Assembly: GCA_905147135.1 (NCBI GenBank)
Contig: LR990053.1
Span: forward strand, 10,304,501 to 10,368,500
DNA from: Blastobasis lacticolella
Taxonomy: Eukaryota; Arthropoda; Insecta; Lepidoptera; Blastobasidae
Length of the DNA stretch: 64,000 nucleotides
Direction of reading: 5' to 3'
Position 1 is the first letter of the stretch, and every line of letters begins with the position of its first letter. The notes beneath the pieces were generated by a model. It was given only the letters and a program-made list of their open reading frames with translations, searched no databases and had not been told where the DNA came from. Positions 50,101 through 60,965 of this stretch are shown here, piece after piece. The position numbers and the translations under genes were made by a program.

Positions 50101-53100
50101 GAAACGCATTTAGATTTTTTGTCGCGTAACACAAGTGTCGCTGGGTCCTACGCAGTTGGTTCTTGTTCAAGCTTTTTTTTGCCTAAAGCTTCTTACACAT
50201 AGGTAGCTTCACGTAGAATAATCTAGAAAAACAAATAATAGTAAGTGTTGCTAATTGCTGACATTGTATTTTGCGTTCGTATTTGATAATTATGGTCGTG
50301 GAAAAGATCGTAAAAATTGCCTAACCCTAAGTTCAATGTAGTTCTTGTGGGAACGGGTTCGAAACGTAATAAATAACCGAACTATACGCGGATGAAGCCG
50401 CGGGCTTTGGCCCTTAGCTAGTGTAATATAAAAGTGTCTTCTTCAATCTTCAGTTCTAAATAATAACGAAATAACCTAACCGACAGATAAAGTCGGAACC
50501 TCCGAACAAGTTTACTTAAACTGTAATATTTTTTAAACTACAAACCCTATTTTAATGGAACAATGCTAAGAACCATTTCGGTTAAACTGGCTTCCAAATA
50601 ATGAAAACCTCATCCATATCGGTCTATCCGTTCGGGAGCTACGATATCACATGCAGCTCTTTTTTCGTCGGGGGTTAAAAATAATAGAAATAGTAATCTT
50701 TATTTGCCTATAATTTACAGAATGGACCTTTCTAGACCTAGCTACGTAGGTGTTACTCATTTTTATCTGAAAACAGTTTAGCTCACTTCTAATTAATGTG
50801 GCTAACATTTTTCGCTTTATAAATGGTGGCGGTCCGCGGGCCGCCCGCGCGGGCGTCGCACGCGAGCTACCGCCAACAATGCTCTCCGTGCCTGACTCAG
50901 TCAAGGATAAATTGCAAACTTGCCAACCAACTGCGACCATAAATTCTAAATACCTACTATAAAACGCGAAAGTTAATACTTTCCACGGTGATTGTTTATG
51001 GGCCGTGTATGACTAAGTTCGCTCTGTTTCGAAACGGTTTTTTTAGTTCTAAAAGCGCGCATTGTACGCCATTTCTTTGGTGGAAAAGAAATACGCATAA
51101 TATACCATATATCCTAAATATATTCTGTTCCGTAGATTTTTTGTCTAACGTGGAATATATAAGAATGAATTATTTTATTTCATGTATAATGAACATAATA
51201 ACCATTTAATTTTATTGTTACGATCCATTATGTTTTATAACATGCACAAAGTACCTAATTGACATGCAAATTTCGAATTGTCAAATCTAAATCAAATCAA
51301 ATATGCTGATCGAATAATAAGCAAGTCTGTTTTGGTTTCTTCCCGGTTGTGGTCTGCCCCTTACATTATGAGTATGGATGGAGGGCCCGAGGTCGCAGCG
51401 TAGCCCTTTGTTGTCGCGTGTCTCTAAGTCACGGTTCTTGTCACTCGCTGCGCCCGCGACCAATCGGAAATTATCTCATTATTGTCGTATTGATTTTGTT
51501 TTTCTGTGCCCAACCAATGGACCTGGGATCACAAGGTGACTTCGTATCTGGAAGTAAGACGAGAGACAGCAAAGCCACCTCAGTGGCGAGGAGTACCAAC
51601 GAGTTTCGGCATCAGCATTTTGTAAAAGCAACTTAATTCTTTCGCAACACAGTGAGCTTGTTGTCATTTGAATAAAGCGATAAATCCTAATACGAAGACA
51701 GCTACAAAGTGGTGGAAATGAAAAAAAATCCGACATTATCATTCACAAAACCTAAGACCCAATTACTCACGTCGCCACATGAACAAAAGGGGCCCAAAGA
51801 TAAATAGCTCATAATTGCCTCTAGGTTTAACATCAGCAGCTTAAGTAATAAATATTTTTCCAACAGACAAAAACGTAGCAAATTAACTAAACCATTCTCA
51901 TACTACAGACGATGGTTGTTCAGAAATTAGCATACGAATCGACTTCTACATGTCCGCGCTGCAATTTAGGTTTCTTTATGTACGCTTATTAGGTAGAGCG
52001 TGTTTCTGGAAGCCTGCCTGCACACGATTCTCGACATTAACCAATCGTGATTAAACTGAAATCCGATCGAGTGCGAGTAAGCGATGAGCGATCGTGAATG
52101 AAACGTGCAATTGATACGTGATTCCGTGTAAAGAGAGATATATGTATTAATTAATAGTTGCTTGCTGGCCATTCATATTGCCGGCAGCGATACAAGCTGT
52201 CAAAAGATAACTCGCTTAGCTGTTTTTCGCATGGTAAAGTCGGGTTCGATAATTTACAGGGTGATTTCAAATTGATAATAAAAAGAGGTACCGTATGCAT
52301 GTAGCTTCTTACGAGCAAACAGCTTTTGCTATGGCATCAACACGAAAATCGCGAAAAATCAGCTGTTTCATACAAAATTGAAATCGAATTCTATCAAAAT
52401 GTTTGAAAAAGTTATTCATTTTTTGCGATTGCAGTATTGATGCCCTAGTAAAACTTGTTTGTTTTCACCAGCACATGCATACCTTGGTACCATTGATTTG
52501 AAATCCCGTATATTGTCACTTCGAGTCTTCAAAAACGGTTCAGCTTAAAAAAGTCTCAGTGTGCATTTTCGTCGGTCTGAGGTTAGTACCTCAGACCGAC
52601 GAAAATGCCTTACCTAGGGTATGCCTTACCTACTGTGAATGTCCTTACTAGTTGCTTGAAATAACCACTTGCTACCCGCCGGTATTAAGACCGCTGTCTT
52701 AGATACCCTGATCACATCGTACGTCGCGGCTCTAGTTAATAAAACTTATTAAAAATATGTCAACTGCAAAACAAAATAAGAGTAATAATTTGTGTGGCGC
52801 CACTGTCAGACACGATTATAGATGTTTGCTTTAATATATTTTACCTTTTTTCTCGTTAAATGTCAGGAGTCAGGACTAATACATACTTAAAACAAGATTC
52901 TTTATATTTTTGCAAGTCAGTTCTGACTTGCATTTATTTTCTTTTTATTGAGGATCACTAACAATTTATGCACTCATACATAAATATGTAATGTAGCATT
53001 ACACAGATTTTGACTTACAAACTTAGCTTAGTGCTAAATTACTTAAAAGTAACCACAGCATGCATTACATTTGTTTTTGTTTTATTTTATGTATAAGCAA

Positions 53101-56100
53101 TAAATAATTTTTCATTCATTCATTCATTCATACTTTCACAGTAATGATAGCGGCGCGCGAAGGCCCGTCGTCCTACTTCTCCCTGTCTACTTCGCTCGTT
53201 CTTTGTCATCCTTGGTGGTGAGTTTATTAGCTTGCCATTACCATCGCTACTTGGGCTGGGCTTTCCTGCCCGTGCCTGATGGGGGTGGCATGATCAGACA
53301 TTACCTAGTTCTCACGCATGTGGCGTGAGACGTTCCGGATTCGGATTATCTTAAAACTAGCGACCCGCCACGGTTTCGCACGGATAGTAACCTTAACCAA
53401 TGGTACACCGAAACTTTTCTCATGAATCACTCCGTCTATTGGTGAAAACCGCATGGAAATTCGTTCAGTATTTTTCGAGTTTATCGGGACCAGACAGACG
53501 CGGCGTGGGACTTTGGTTTATTATGTAGTGGTAATACATCATTATTTAGGGTTTTACAGTCATATCATATTGTTTTTAAATTAACCAACGTGTAAGATAC
53601 ACCGTTACGAGCATGACAGTTACAACGTTGCATTATTACAGAAACACGTGCTTTTGTTTTGGCAATTGTCTCAGGTGTAGCGCTCAATATTCGGCTGCGT
53701 CCGTCACGACCGTATCCGATACGGCTGGACTTCCTATCGGATATTGATACAAAGCGCTGTCATATTGAATGCTTGCAGTCTTTGAATTTTTGTTAAGCCA
53801 ACGATTTGGCGACTGACACATGTCAAGTAGTCATCTACTTAAGTAAGTCAGTAGTCATCTACATCTCATTGTGTGTAGGGTAGCGGAGTAGGGTGTGGGT
53901 AGGTTAGTAGTGACCCGCCCCGGCTTCTAATGAGTTTTATCGGGGTTCTCTATTATAATATGCAAGTATTATACACATAAACCTTCCGAAAGAAATTCCC
54001 TGAATGGTAGTGAAAACCGTATTAAAATCCCGAATAAAAAAGCGTTTACACCCGGGTTCTGATAGGGTCCTTTCTTTACCGAGATTTTGAATGTTGCGTA
54101 GATATCTTCAATTTGACTTAGAGGATAATTTCACATAGTTTAGGTTTTAAGACTTTCATGATTATTTACTACACTTTCATCACAAATGTTATCGGGTTTA
54201 TTGCCACTGTAGTATTGTGTTTACTTCGATATTTCGACGCAGTTGCATGCGTCATCGTGCAGACTTCACGAGTTATTTATCATGAAATAATAGTGTTAAT
54301 TTTTCCTTAGAACATAATGTTTTCATAAAAACAAACAAAAATGTATTTATTTTCCATCTAATCTGATTGTCAGCGTAATCACAGCTTATTAGTCTTTACA
54401 ATAAAACAATTAATTCTCCTTACTTATATGAAATTTTATGTTTATAATTAATTTTTTTTTCTGACCGGCACTTTAATCTTTTTTGAACCAAAAGTGTATG
54501 AAACGTGTATGATGTCCTTTGGAAACAACATGCCAATAGACTGTCTGAAAAGCGACTTCGTCATAGCTCTGTGGGCCTCTGAAAGTGATCGTTCGTTGCA
54601 AAGATTAAAAGTTCCTTGCCCAAATGTTTTCGCAGAATCGGCTCGAACCCTTTCTTACAAGTTGCTTACGAATGCTTACCTTTCAAAACCCTGAGCATTG
54701 CTAACGAATGCTTAGTTTTGAAAGGTAATTAGCGTGGCGCGTGTCAATCCAGGGCATTATAGCGACACCCGACCCGCCTACTACCTACATGCGTACTATC
54801 ATGATTAACCTCAAATTCGTAGTCCGCTATACGATCGAGTAACTTCGATGACTTGCACTTCGTGATCTCGCGGTAATCTGCTGACCATCTAATAAAAAAA
54901 TTAAATAAATAATTAATTGAATAATTTTTTTATTTATTGTAAAATGACTTTAGAACTATGAGCGGTTGGTATCGTCCTAAAATGTGACCATTGTATAATA
55001 TTTCCTTCACCATTAGGTACAGCAACAACCACTGCATGAGGCATTGTAGGACTTGAGCCTCCTCCAAATTAATGAAGGGGCCAAACCCTTCATGATCTCT
55101 TTGACAACGCTTCTCAGGTGGGTTGGAAAACGCACTGTTGAAGATGTGTTTTCTGACCTGCCTCGTGAGTCGTAAGTCGCCTTCTACGACACCTTTTCAT
55201 TGGTTTACAGTATATTTTCAAACAAATATCTCTCTAGTACTGTGTTTATACAACAACAACTTGTCGAAATCTACCTAATCCGAACTTTTTGTTATTATGT
55301 AAATATTGTTTGTTATGAAATCAAACTGAATTGACTGTCTCAAATCTCCTGCTTACTTTATCAAATAAGCCAATTATTGCGTAGTCCAATCTTCAAAATT
55401 GCATCGTGATTATTCTATTACAGGGTCGCGTAGTCGTGACATTGATTGTGAACGCAACTCTACAGCTATGGCTCTGTTGCCAACACGGAGGTTACAGTTC
55501 TACAGCAAGCCGGACGAAATAGTCATTTTCTTAAACTTGTCCTTTTTTCAAACTTTGCATTTTCCTATCTTATCTCATTTTTAACATGACTTAGTTTTAA
55601 ATCGTCATTTTCATCCTATACCGGCTTTTTCCTAGTTGGTATTTTTTTCGATAAGATACAATAAAAAGGTTAAAACCCAACTAATAGTTAAATGGAAAAT
55701 GTATATTGAGTAATTAAGAGAAACGTTGATATTAATTACAACTTATTAGCAAAGAAGAATCTCGTGAATACCAGCCTAACATTGAGAAGAGACAAGAAAA
55801 TTCCGCGAATATCTAAAAAGCGGAGTCCGAAAGCATCCGTGAGCGTTTTTACATGGGGAATTTAAAAACGGTCCGCGGTTGCGGTTGTCAAACGGCGGCT
55901 GCCGACGGCCGCTGCGCGCGCGCATAAAAACCCGCGTCCTCCGGAGCCGACTTTTACCACGCATAAATACACCACACTTTTATTATTTAACTGTAAATTT
56001 TTACGAACGTGCCAACATAAAATAATAATAACCTTTTTCGCGAGCCCTCGAAACTAATAATGACACTTTCGAGGCTGTCATTCATCGGGGCCGCTTTACG

Positions 56101-59100
56101 AGGGGTGCAGACAATGGCCGTCCTTGGGAGGAGTCTCCCGCCGGCCAGATCAGACAGACCATACTTTGGGCTTTGTTATTCAAATCATTGGCAGCGCGAA
56201 GGTGTCCTTTCGGCATCTTTCGGCCATCGCAGACACTTTGACTCCCGCCGGCGCGCTCCACGCTTCGTTATTGCCAAAACGCCGCGTCTAACATCTCGGA
56301 AACCAGTCGCCCACAAAAGATATCTACAACCTTTTATATGTAGCCATCTTCTAAATAGAAACGACTGTTAAAATACTCCGAAACTCGTATATTATCTGTC
56401 AAGATTTAAGCTCTCGCTTAAAACGTAATATGAATAAACGACAAGATAACTTTAAATTCCATTCCATAAAGAGTCGAACGATCGAAAAGGCGGTTACCGT
56501 TACGAATGGGCTTAAAGCACCTTAAAGCGAGTGACATAAAAAAAGATTTTTTTAAGCAAATAGCACACACGGGTCGGGACGGGGCTCGGCCGTAAGTCAT
56601 CGAAGCTGTCAAGATAAGAATGAGTGAATGAACACCTGCCGCTACCGGCGTTACGCGCGCGCCTACACGCCGCCGCCCGCCGCCGCCGCCGCCTCCGAGC
56701 CTTACCAATTTCACACATCAACACTAACTTCAATTTTAAACCAAACATTCTACAGTCCACATTCGAACACCCGGATCGGACCCATAAAACCGAATAGCGA
56801 ACGCGCGCAATTACGGACCTAGGTTAGTGTGATTATGTTTTTGAATAGACTTTAAAATTAGGCTTAATAATGATTATGGTTGTTTTTAAAATATGACTGA
56901 CAAGACTTGACATCCGTAACCTGTTTACTTTTTATTTTTATTATTGGACTGGATGTAATTATTTCGATACGCGCCTCGGTGTGGGCGTAATTATAATTTC
57001 ATCACAGGAAATTGGTGACGCCATTAAGCATATCGCGGGCGTAGCGTAAATATTTTCCTATTAACGTTTACGATAATGTTTACTAGTTTTGGGAGGTTAG
57101 GTTGATAGCTGGGAGATGGTGACTCGCGTGTTGTCGGAATCCAGTGCTAGTTGTCGATTAATTGATGTAATTGCTGGGCGGGACTCTTCTTGGAATCTTG
57201 GGCGCTCCCTGGGCACACCATGCGTCATTTGATGGCGTATTAATTATACATTTAATATGACGCAAAGATTGAAGAATCTCATGCCATTTTTCCAAATTAA
57301 AAGGCTATTAAGGTTGGATTTGTATTCGCCACGATGTAGCACCTGTATCGGGGATGGATGGCTCAGATTTATTTTCTTAGTTGGGAATACCTATGGTTAA
57401 TAAACAGATAGTTCTTAATCAAGTTATAGGTATGTCATATAGGTAGTTAGATATGGAAGGGTGGTGCCCCTTAACACAGGCCATGCCTAAAAGAAGGCAT
57501 CAATCACTGCTCGTTTATGTAATACATGAAAAGCAATAGTCATCTTGGCGTTAATGTCCCGGTTGTATCCTCGTGCGCAAAGGCCCGGCGTCCGTCTTGA
57601 CCATGATCCAGGATTCGGCAGATCAGGTAATTACAGTGGTTCGGCTGCCATCTGGCCTCCGTGACCAGTTTGTATTATGGTTATATATTCAGTCACCTGA
57701 GTGCACTCATGCTGAGGCTTCATCACGATGTTCTCCCTCACCGTAAGAGCATCGGTCAGTGTTCACAAACTCAGTAAAGACCATTGGGTTGGCACTGGAG
57801 TTCTAACCCGGTACCTTGAGGTACGAGTCGGACCCCTTAACCATTAGGCTACCGAAACTTGTTAACATGAAAAGCAATAAAGATTATATATAAATATTAT
57901 TTACAGTGCTGATTTTGTATAATAAAACTAATATTACGTATCAGACGGATTTACTTTACCTTAGCTATTTAGGTACATGTCGTCTAAATGGTGTATTTCA
58001 TCGTAATAATTCATTATACAACACATAGGTGTACAAATTTTATGAATTACCAAGCAGTAATTAGCACGCTTACAAATAAGCAGGTTCTACAACTTTATTT
58101 ATAGAAATAAACATTTCCTAATCATTTGTGTGAATGAAAACCGTAAGACACTGAATTTCGAGTAAAAAATGTTTACTGAGCTGTAATTTATTTGCTGTTG
58201 TAAGTAGGGTCAGTGTACAAACGTGGATATATTTTAATTACATGTTATACATGAGTACAATTTCTATACCTAAATATAGATTTATACGAGGCTATTCGAC
58301 CTGGTAAAGTACCTAAATAAATCTAAATAGCAAAAGTGTCCTTGCAAAATGTGCTATAAGCTTGCAAAATTGCAAGATGTCTAGACTGGCTGCCGCCAGC
58401 AGTAGTTTATTTCAAACCTTATTCACCCACAGTTCACAGTATGTAAAATCAAACAGTTGCTTATTTTGATTCGATTTTTAGATGTCACCAGGAGTTATAA
58501 ACTTTTATAACCTTATAATTAGTATGTTTTAAGGATAAAACGTGGATGAATAAAAATTCATTGGTTTGTTTATAAAAAATATGATAGAAAATAGCATTTT
58601 ACTTTAGAAACAACCCGGAAATTCTAGTTATGTTCTATCCCGACACAACGTCTGTGCTTTTCACAAACAAAACGTCGTGTTGCAGATTCAACGTCGACTT
58701 TTCTAAGTGTGCTCTTCGCAAAGTCGTGTGGTCCGTCACGACTTTGACATCGTGCCAGAGTGCGCACCAACGCTCTTGTTACCATACTGCGGTTACACGT
58801 TTATCACACTATATCACTGTTAGTTCAATTCAGTGCCGCCTTGGACCTAAAAGCCCTAGATCAGCAGAAAGTTTAACACAGCAGCGGCCGTGACTCCGAG
58901 CAAAACATTGCCGGCGAAACGTTCACTCGAGCCTCAAAACGTGTAAAGAACCAGCGAATTGTTTTACACCGCGAAGGTCGCCACAACAAAATTGACACAA
59001 AATGTACAGCGCGGTTTTCGATGCAAGTCGACGCGATACATGGTTTTCGCCACTCACCCCTGTCTGGTAGAGGATCCGGAGGCCGCCTTTCGGCGGGAGG

Positions 59101-59246
59101 TTTCCGCGTCGGTGCGTTTGATACGGGAGTTTGTCGGGCCGCCTGATGTGTTCGGGCGAGGGCCGGAAGGCTTCCAGGGGTGTTCGGATGGCGGCCCGCG
59201 CGGCTGCCAGCAACCCGGCTACGAGGATCGGTATGAGCACCTGCAT
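40946..59246 (-). CDS. argos: argos / giant-lens, secreted EGFR-ligand antagonist (4 exons)
   Basis: Joined exons 59246-59058, 42885-42761, 42007-41740 and 41194-40946 give 831 nt, a 276-residue protein plus TGA. Argos family proteins are secreted inhibitors that sequester Spitz-type EGF ligands and so limit EGFR/Ras signalling in eye, wing and embryo. Seen: signal peptide (residues 1-18, MQVLIPILVAGLLAAARA), a short basic/proline linker (19-55), the RILYQTG stretch at the exon 1/2 junction, then three cysteine clusters: C72, 78, 95, 97, 103; C125, 134, 159, 161, 190; C198, 204, 225, 227, 233, 260. Family-typical segments are VCSKVDLYDT, TCEPVKRLPKCRYF, NCHCPK.SVTYL, FACSP, RKEPCKLF, CQCP..H.CP.HH and IRTY.GYC. 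N-X-S/T sites lie at N151 and N220. All donors and acceptors are canonical and phases agree (0, 2, 0). From family knowledge the fly protein is much longer, with an extended N-terminal region that is nearly absent here. Identification is from motif recognition, not a search. Confidence 0.93.
41740..42007 (-). CDS. argos: argos exon 3: second cysteine cluster
   Basis: This exon has 268 nt. Its acceptor is CCACAG (42008), and its first base completes the split serine codon 105 begun in exon 2. It encodes residues 106-194, including SLADKTTLYKTCEPVKRL, the N-glycosylation sequon NAT (N151), CHCPK and FACSPQS. It ends on a codon boundary at the donor GTAAGT (41739). Upstream intron 2 is 753 nt. 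Confidence 0.95.
42422..42656 (-). mobile_element. SINE family C in argos intron 2
   Basis: CATCATCATCAACAGCC tail, GATGCTGCCCATTTTCTGG, GTCGCCTTGTACGACAC and GCTATTCTACTCTGCCGGA. Nearly full length, diverged. It occupies a third of intron 2. Confidence 0.8.
42665..42735 (-). mobile_element. LINE 3' remnant in argos intron 2
   Basis: GGGGCCACCTGATGGAAAGT and GGTCACCGCCGTCTATAA equal the 3' region of the LINE at 22723-22974. It ends about 25 nt from the exon 2 donor. Confidence 0.65.
42761..42885 (-). CDS. argos: argos exon 2: first cysteine cluster
   Basis: This exon has 125 nt (41 codons plus 2 nt). The acceptor is TTCCAG (42891-42886) and the donor AG-GTAAAT (42760). It encodes ASEDDLPDC through GHRPCS with five cysteines (residues 72-103) and the WIERKCRC block. 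A LINE 3' fragment and a SINE copy sit immediately downstream in intron 2 (42422-42740), the LINE remnant only about 20 nt from the donor. Confidence 0.93.
44961..45101 (-). other. Exon-like symmetric ORF in argos intron 1
   Basis: Bounded by an acceptor-like CTCTGCCCTGTCCGATGCACGCAG (as sites: pyrimidine tract then CAG at 45104-45102) and a donor AAG-GTTAGT (GT at 44960-44959). It is 141 nt, open, phase 0 at both ends, so it could be spliced between argos exons 1 and 2 without shifting frame. It would add 47 residues including a basic RYRRRR cluster. There is no similarity to known argos proteins, so it is probably chance. Confidence 0.15.
47885..47945 (+). repeat. Interspersed repeat, family F (fragment)
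   Basis: TTCGGTTTGAAGAATAAGGTAG and CCAGTTCATTTAAGC match the family F start at 29275 (given here as separate short blocks). Confidence 0.5.
49290..49470 (-). repeat. Interspersed repeat, family F
   Basis: ACGAGCAGGCAGCCCACCTG, ATGGTAAGCGG, GAACCGCAGATGCGTTG and AATGCCTCATGCCTGTAAT, a series widely repeated in lepidopteran genomes. Likely the 3' region of a LINE. Confidence 0.6.
49545..49690 (+). mobile_element. tRNA-like SINE head
   Basis: GGAGTGGCTCTTTCAAGACG (A-box-like region), then CTCCGGTTCGATTCCCGACG (perfect B-box). The D- and anticodon arms do not fold like a functional tRNA. No A-tail was identified. Confidence 0.5.
52563..52608. repeat. Perfect hairpin, 21-bp arms, 4-nt loop
   Basis: Arms 52563-52583 and 52588-52608 are exact inverted copies (GCATTTTCGTCGG...). 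The loop is TAGT. The direct repeat ATGCCTTACCTA/ATGCCTTACCTA lies immediately to the right. Confidence 0.97.
53113..53131. repeat. CATT microsatellite, probable RTE tail
   Basis: About five CATT units abut the 3' end of the decayed minus-strand RTE copy, reading (AATG)n on the element strand. Confidence 0.8.
53145..53345 (-). mobile_element. Decayed RTE LINE 3' end
   Basis: Aligns by eye with 33640-33830: CTACTTCGCTCG...TTTGTCATCCTT, GTGAGTTTATTAGC and GTGCCTGATGGGGGTGGCAT correspond to the intact copy's blocks for RKAD, SDMRA and MPPPPGTR. Frameshifts disrupt the ORF. Confidence 0.7.
53357..53528 (-). repeat. Interspersed repeat, family D, CTAG-ended
   Basis: Inverse of 17303-17461: CTAGCGACCCGCCACGG at the left, CCGTCTATTGGTGAAAACC in the middle, ACGCGGCGTGGGACTTTG at the right. 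The 3' end reads ...GGCGGGTCGCTAG. Confidence 0.55.
53907..54050 (-). repeat. Interspersed repeat, family D (second inverted copy)
   Basis: TAGTGACCCGCCCCGGCTTC, ACACATAAACCTTCC and GTGAAAACCGTATTAAAATC. It lies 380 bp from the previous copy in the same orientation. Confidence 0.5.
55021..55195 (-). mobile_element. SINE family C, diverged
   Basis: ATTGTAGGACTTGAGCCTCC, GGTGGGTTGGAAAACGCACT and AAGTCGCCTTCTACGACACC follow the family order but with many changes. Confidence 0.6.
57539..57864 (-). mobile_element. SINE family B, complete, 15-bp target duplication
   Basis: Flanked by ACATGAAAAGCAATA at 57524-57538 and 57865-57879. Minus strand: the tRNA-like head AGCCTAATGGTTAAGGGG and CGGGTTAGAACTCC (B-box with one change), body with CTTACGGTGAGGGAGAACAT, TGCCGAATCCTGGATCATGG, and the 3' end GGGACATTAACGCCAAGATG. 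It is 326 bp, the longest copy and the family reference in this window. Confidence 0.9.
59058..59246 (-). CDS. argos: argos exon 1: start codon, signal peptide, RILYQTG
   Basis: This exon has 63 codons. ATG at 59246-59244 is the first ATG in the frame; the in-frame upstream extension has only a TTG. Context AAC-ATG fits insect translation starts. It encodes an 18-residue signal peptide ending in ARA, then a proline/arginine-rich linker. It ends at ACAGGG followed by the strong donor GTGAGT (59057), phase 0. Beyond the donor the open frame loses argos similarity. The joined reading RILYQTG-ASEDDLPDC matches how the family runs across this junction. Confidence 0.9.
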
Positions 59247-59284
59247 GTTTGTACGCGTTCCGGCGGGCTCCGGACTCAAGCTCG

Positions 59285-59330
59285 GACTGAGCGCCGGCAG
59301 GTATGACTTGGCCTACGCGCCAGCTATAAC
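59285..59330 (-). promoter_or_regulatory. argos: Candidate argos core promoter (initiator)
   Basis: TCAGTC at 59290-59285 matches the arthropod initiator TCAGTY and would put the transcription start at 59288 with a 42-nt leader. A TATA-like TTATAG lies about 40 bp upstream, somewhat far for a TATA box. GGAAC at +28 to +32 matches a downstream promoter element at four of five positions. The region is GC-rich, unlike the flanks. No transcript evidence is available. Confidence 0.35.
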
Positions 59331-60960
59331 CACCTCCCACTGCGGCCCGACGCTCTTGATACTTGATGAGCGCGGCGCGGTTCCCGCCGCGGCTTGTCGC
59401 AGCGTGTAAGCCTTTGGTATAATACGCACGCGGTCTTGATTCGGTGTATGCGAGTTGATTACTTTTTTTACTTATAAGTGGGATGGTAATTAGAATTTAT
59501 AGGATTTGATAACGTGACATTTGAAAAATCTGCAATAAAAAGTAACTGCATAAAAATGTTTCGTAGGTGACCTATAGGTGCTGTACCTAATATTAACAAG
59601 TTAATCAGCTGTAATACCTAATTAAATTGTAAAGCTTTCTTGTTTTACGAAACATTTAATTTCTTTTTAAAACATGAACGATTTATGGCAACAAAGTTTA
59701 ATTTTAGGGAGACCTTTATATTTATAAATATCGTTATACTACACGATAGATTATAATAAAATATATTATAATATTATTATAAAATATCGTCTAGTGAAGA
59801 ATATTACAATGACTACATCTCCATTAATTAACACAAAAAGTATCACGATTTTAAAAAAATATAAAAAAAAATACTTCGCAGCACGATTTCTTACAACGAT
59901 CAAGAGCGTTCAGTCGTGGTCGGGTTGACTTCCTACCGACTATGTTTTTTTACACAATCTTGTTGCTCTTATGTAAAGCTGCGCTCATAAAGTTGTCAAG
60001 TTATATCTAAGTTACGAATAAGTTAAGTTACAAGCACAGCCTGCCGGTTAAGTTATATTTTTACCATTCTCGTTTTCAAATGTTTTTAAAGTTTTTCTGT
60101 TGATATAGTATTGTTATTCGAGATAATTTTTTAATGAAACCGAACTTATAATTTTAGCTATACATTTATAAAATCAAGCAATTCAGACCGGAGCGGTCCT
60201 CCAGAGGAGGATCCTTTGTGGCACCTTTCAATGTAATGAATGGCTTCTTTGCTTGTATTTGTAGACGATTCAATGGGTCCCGTCTTTATCAACGGGTTTA
60301 CTCAATGGGTAGATAGGACAGCGCACACAACAGACTCGCCCCCTATCTTGTAACCCGATTGTAAACTGAAGATGGCACTCGAAAGCCGCACAATGCTCCA
60401 ACCCTTCCCACAGACCCCCACACAAACACCGCTCAATTGTTTTACAATACAATACCATGTAATTCGTAGAAGCATTCCGTTTTCCGCCGAACCAAAGGTT
60501 CCATGTAACGCGACCTTAGGTGATCTTCCGTCCCGCTCGCTCCCATTCACTGGCCTCGCGCAAGCATGAATGAACTTCTTCTTATGAATGGACGGACAGT
60601 CGCTATAGTAATATACATTCGTAGGAGGTAGCTATAGTTGTGTTGCGTGTATCGGGTTATGTGACTATCTGGTAAGCGGGTATGGATGTTGGTGTTTGTA
60701 TGTAATGCCAAGCCGCGGAGCCTACGGCACGTGATCGCTCCTTTTATTTTGTATGAGTGGAAAGGTAAAATAACGTATGCTCGCGGTGGCCACCTAATTC
60801 CATACGTAGGTAGTTTAAATATGCTTTATTGTAGTTTTGTTAAGTTTAAGTTAGTGACATGATTCGTTATTTATTTTTATCAAATAAATCTTATATTTTC
60901 TTTACAAATTCTCATTGTAACTACAATTACGTTTGTATTTACACTTGCCATTCCAATATC
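59331..60960. other. argos upstream region
   Basis: GC-rich to about 59430, then AT-rich. No gene was found. Open frames at 60270-60569 on both strands overlap and look non-coding. Confidence 0.45.
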
Positions 60961-60965
60961 CCATC

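Larger units (their letters stand above)
42886..59057 (-). other. argos intron 1 (16.2 kb)
   Basis: The intron runs from the GTGAGT donor to the TTCCAG acceptor. From low to high coordinate it holds an exon-like symmetric ORF (44961-45101), a GC-rich island (45640-45950), a TAAT-rich stretch with GC-rich patches (46495-47110), interspersed-repeat fragments (47885-47945, 49290-49470), a tRNA-like SINE (49545-49690), GC-rich patches near 50.83 kb, 55.87 kb and 56.64 kb, a perfect hairpin (52563-52608), a decayed RTE end (53145-53345), two CTAG-ended repeats, a SINE fragment (55021-55195), a homeodomain-motif stretch (57130-57290) and a complete SINE with target duplication (57539-57864). The rest is AT-rich with nothing I can name. 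Confidence 0.85.

Noticed and set aside
58630..58893. 87-codon plus-strand frame just below argos exon 1
   Set aside because: No motif, no splice context. It lies in the argos intron on the opposite strand.
58959..59409. Plus-strand and alternative minus-strand frames around the argos first exon
   Set aside because: Only the minus frame starting at 59246 gives a signal peptide and the RILYQTG junction. The others are shadows.
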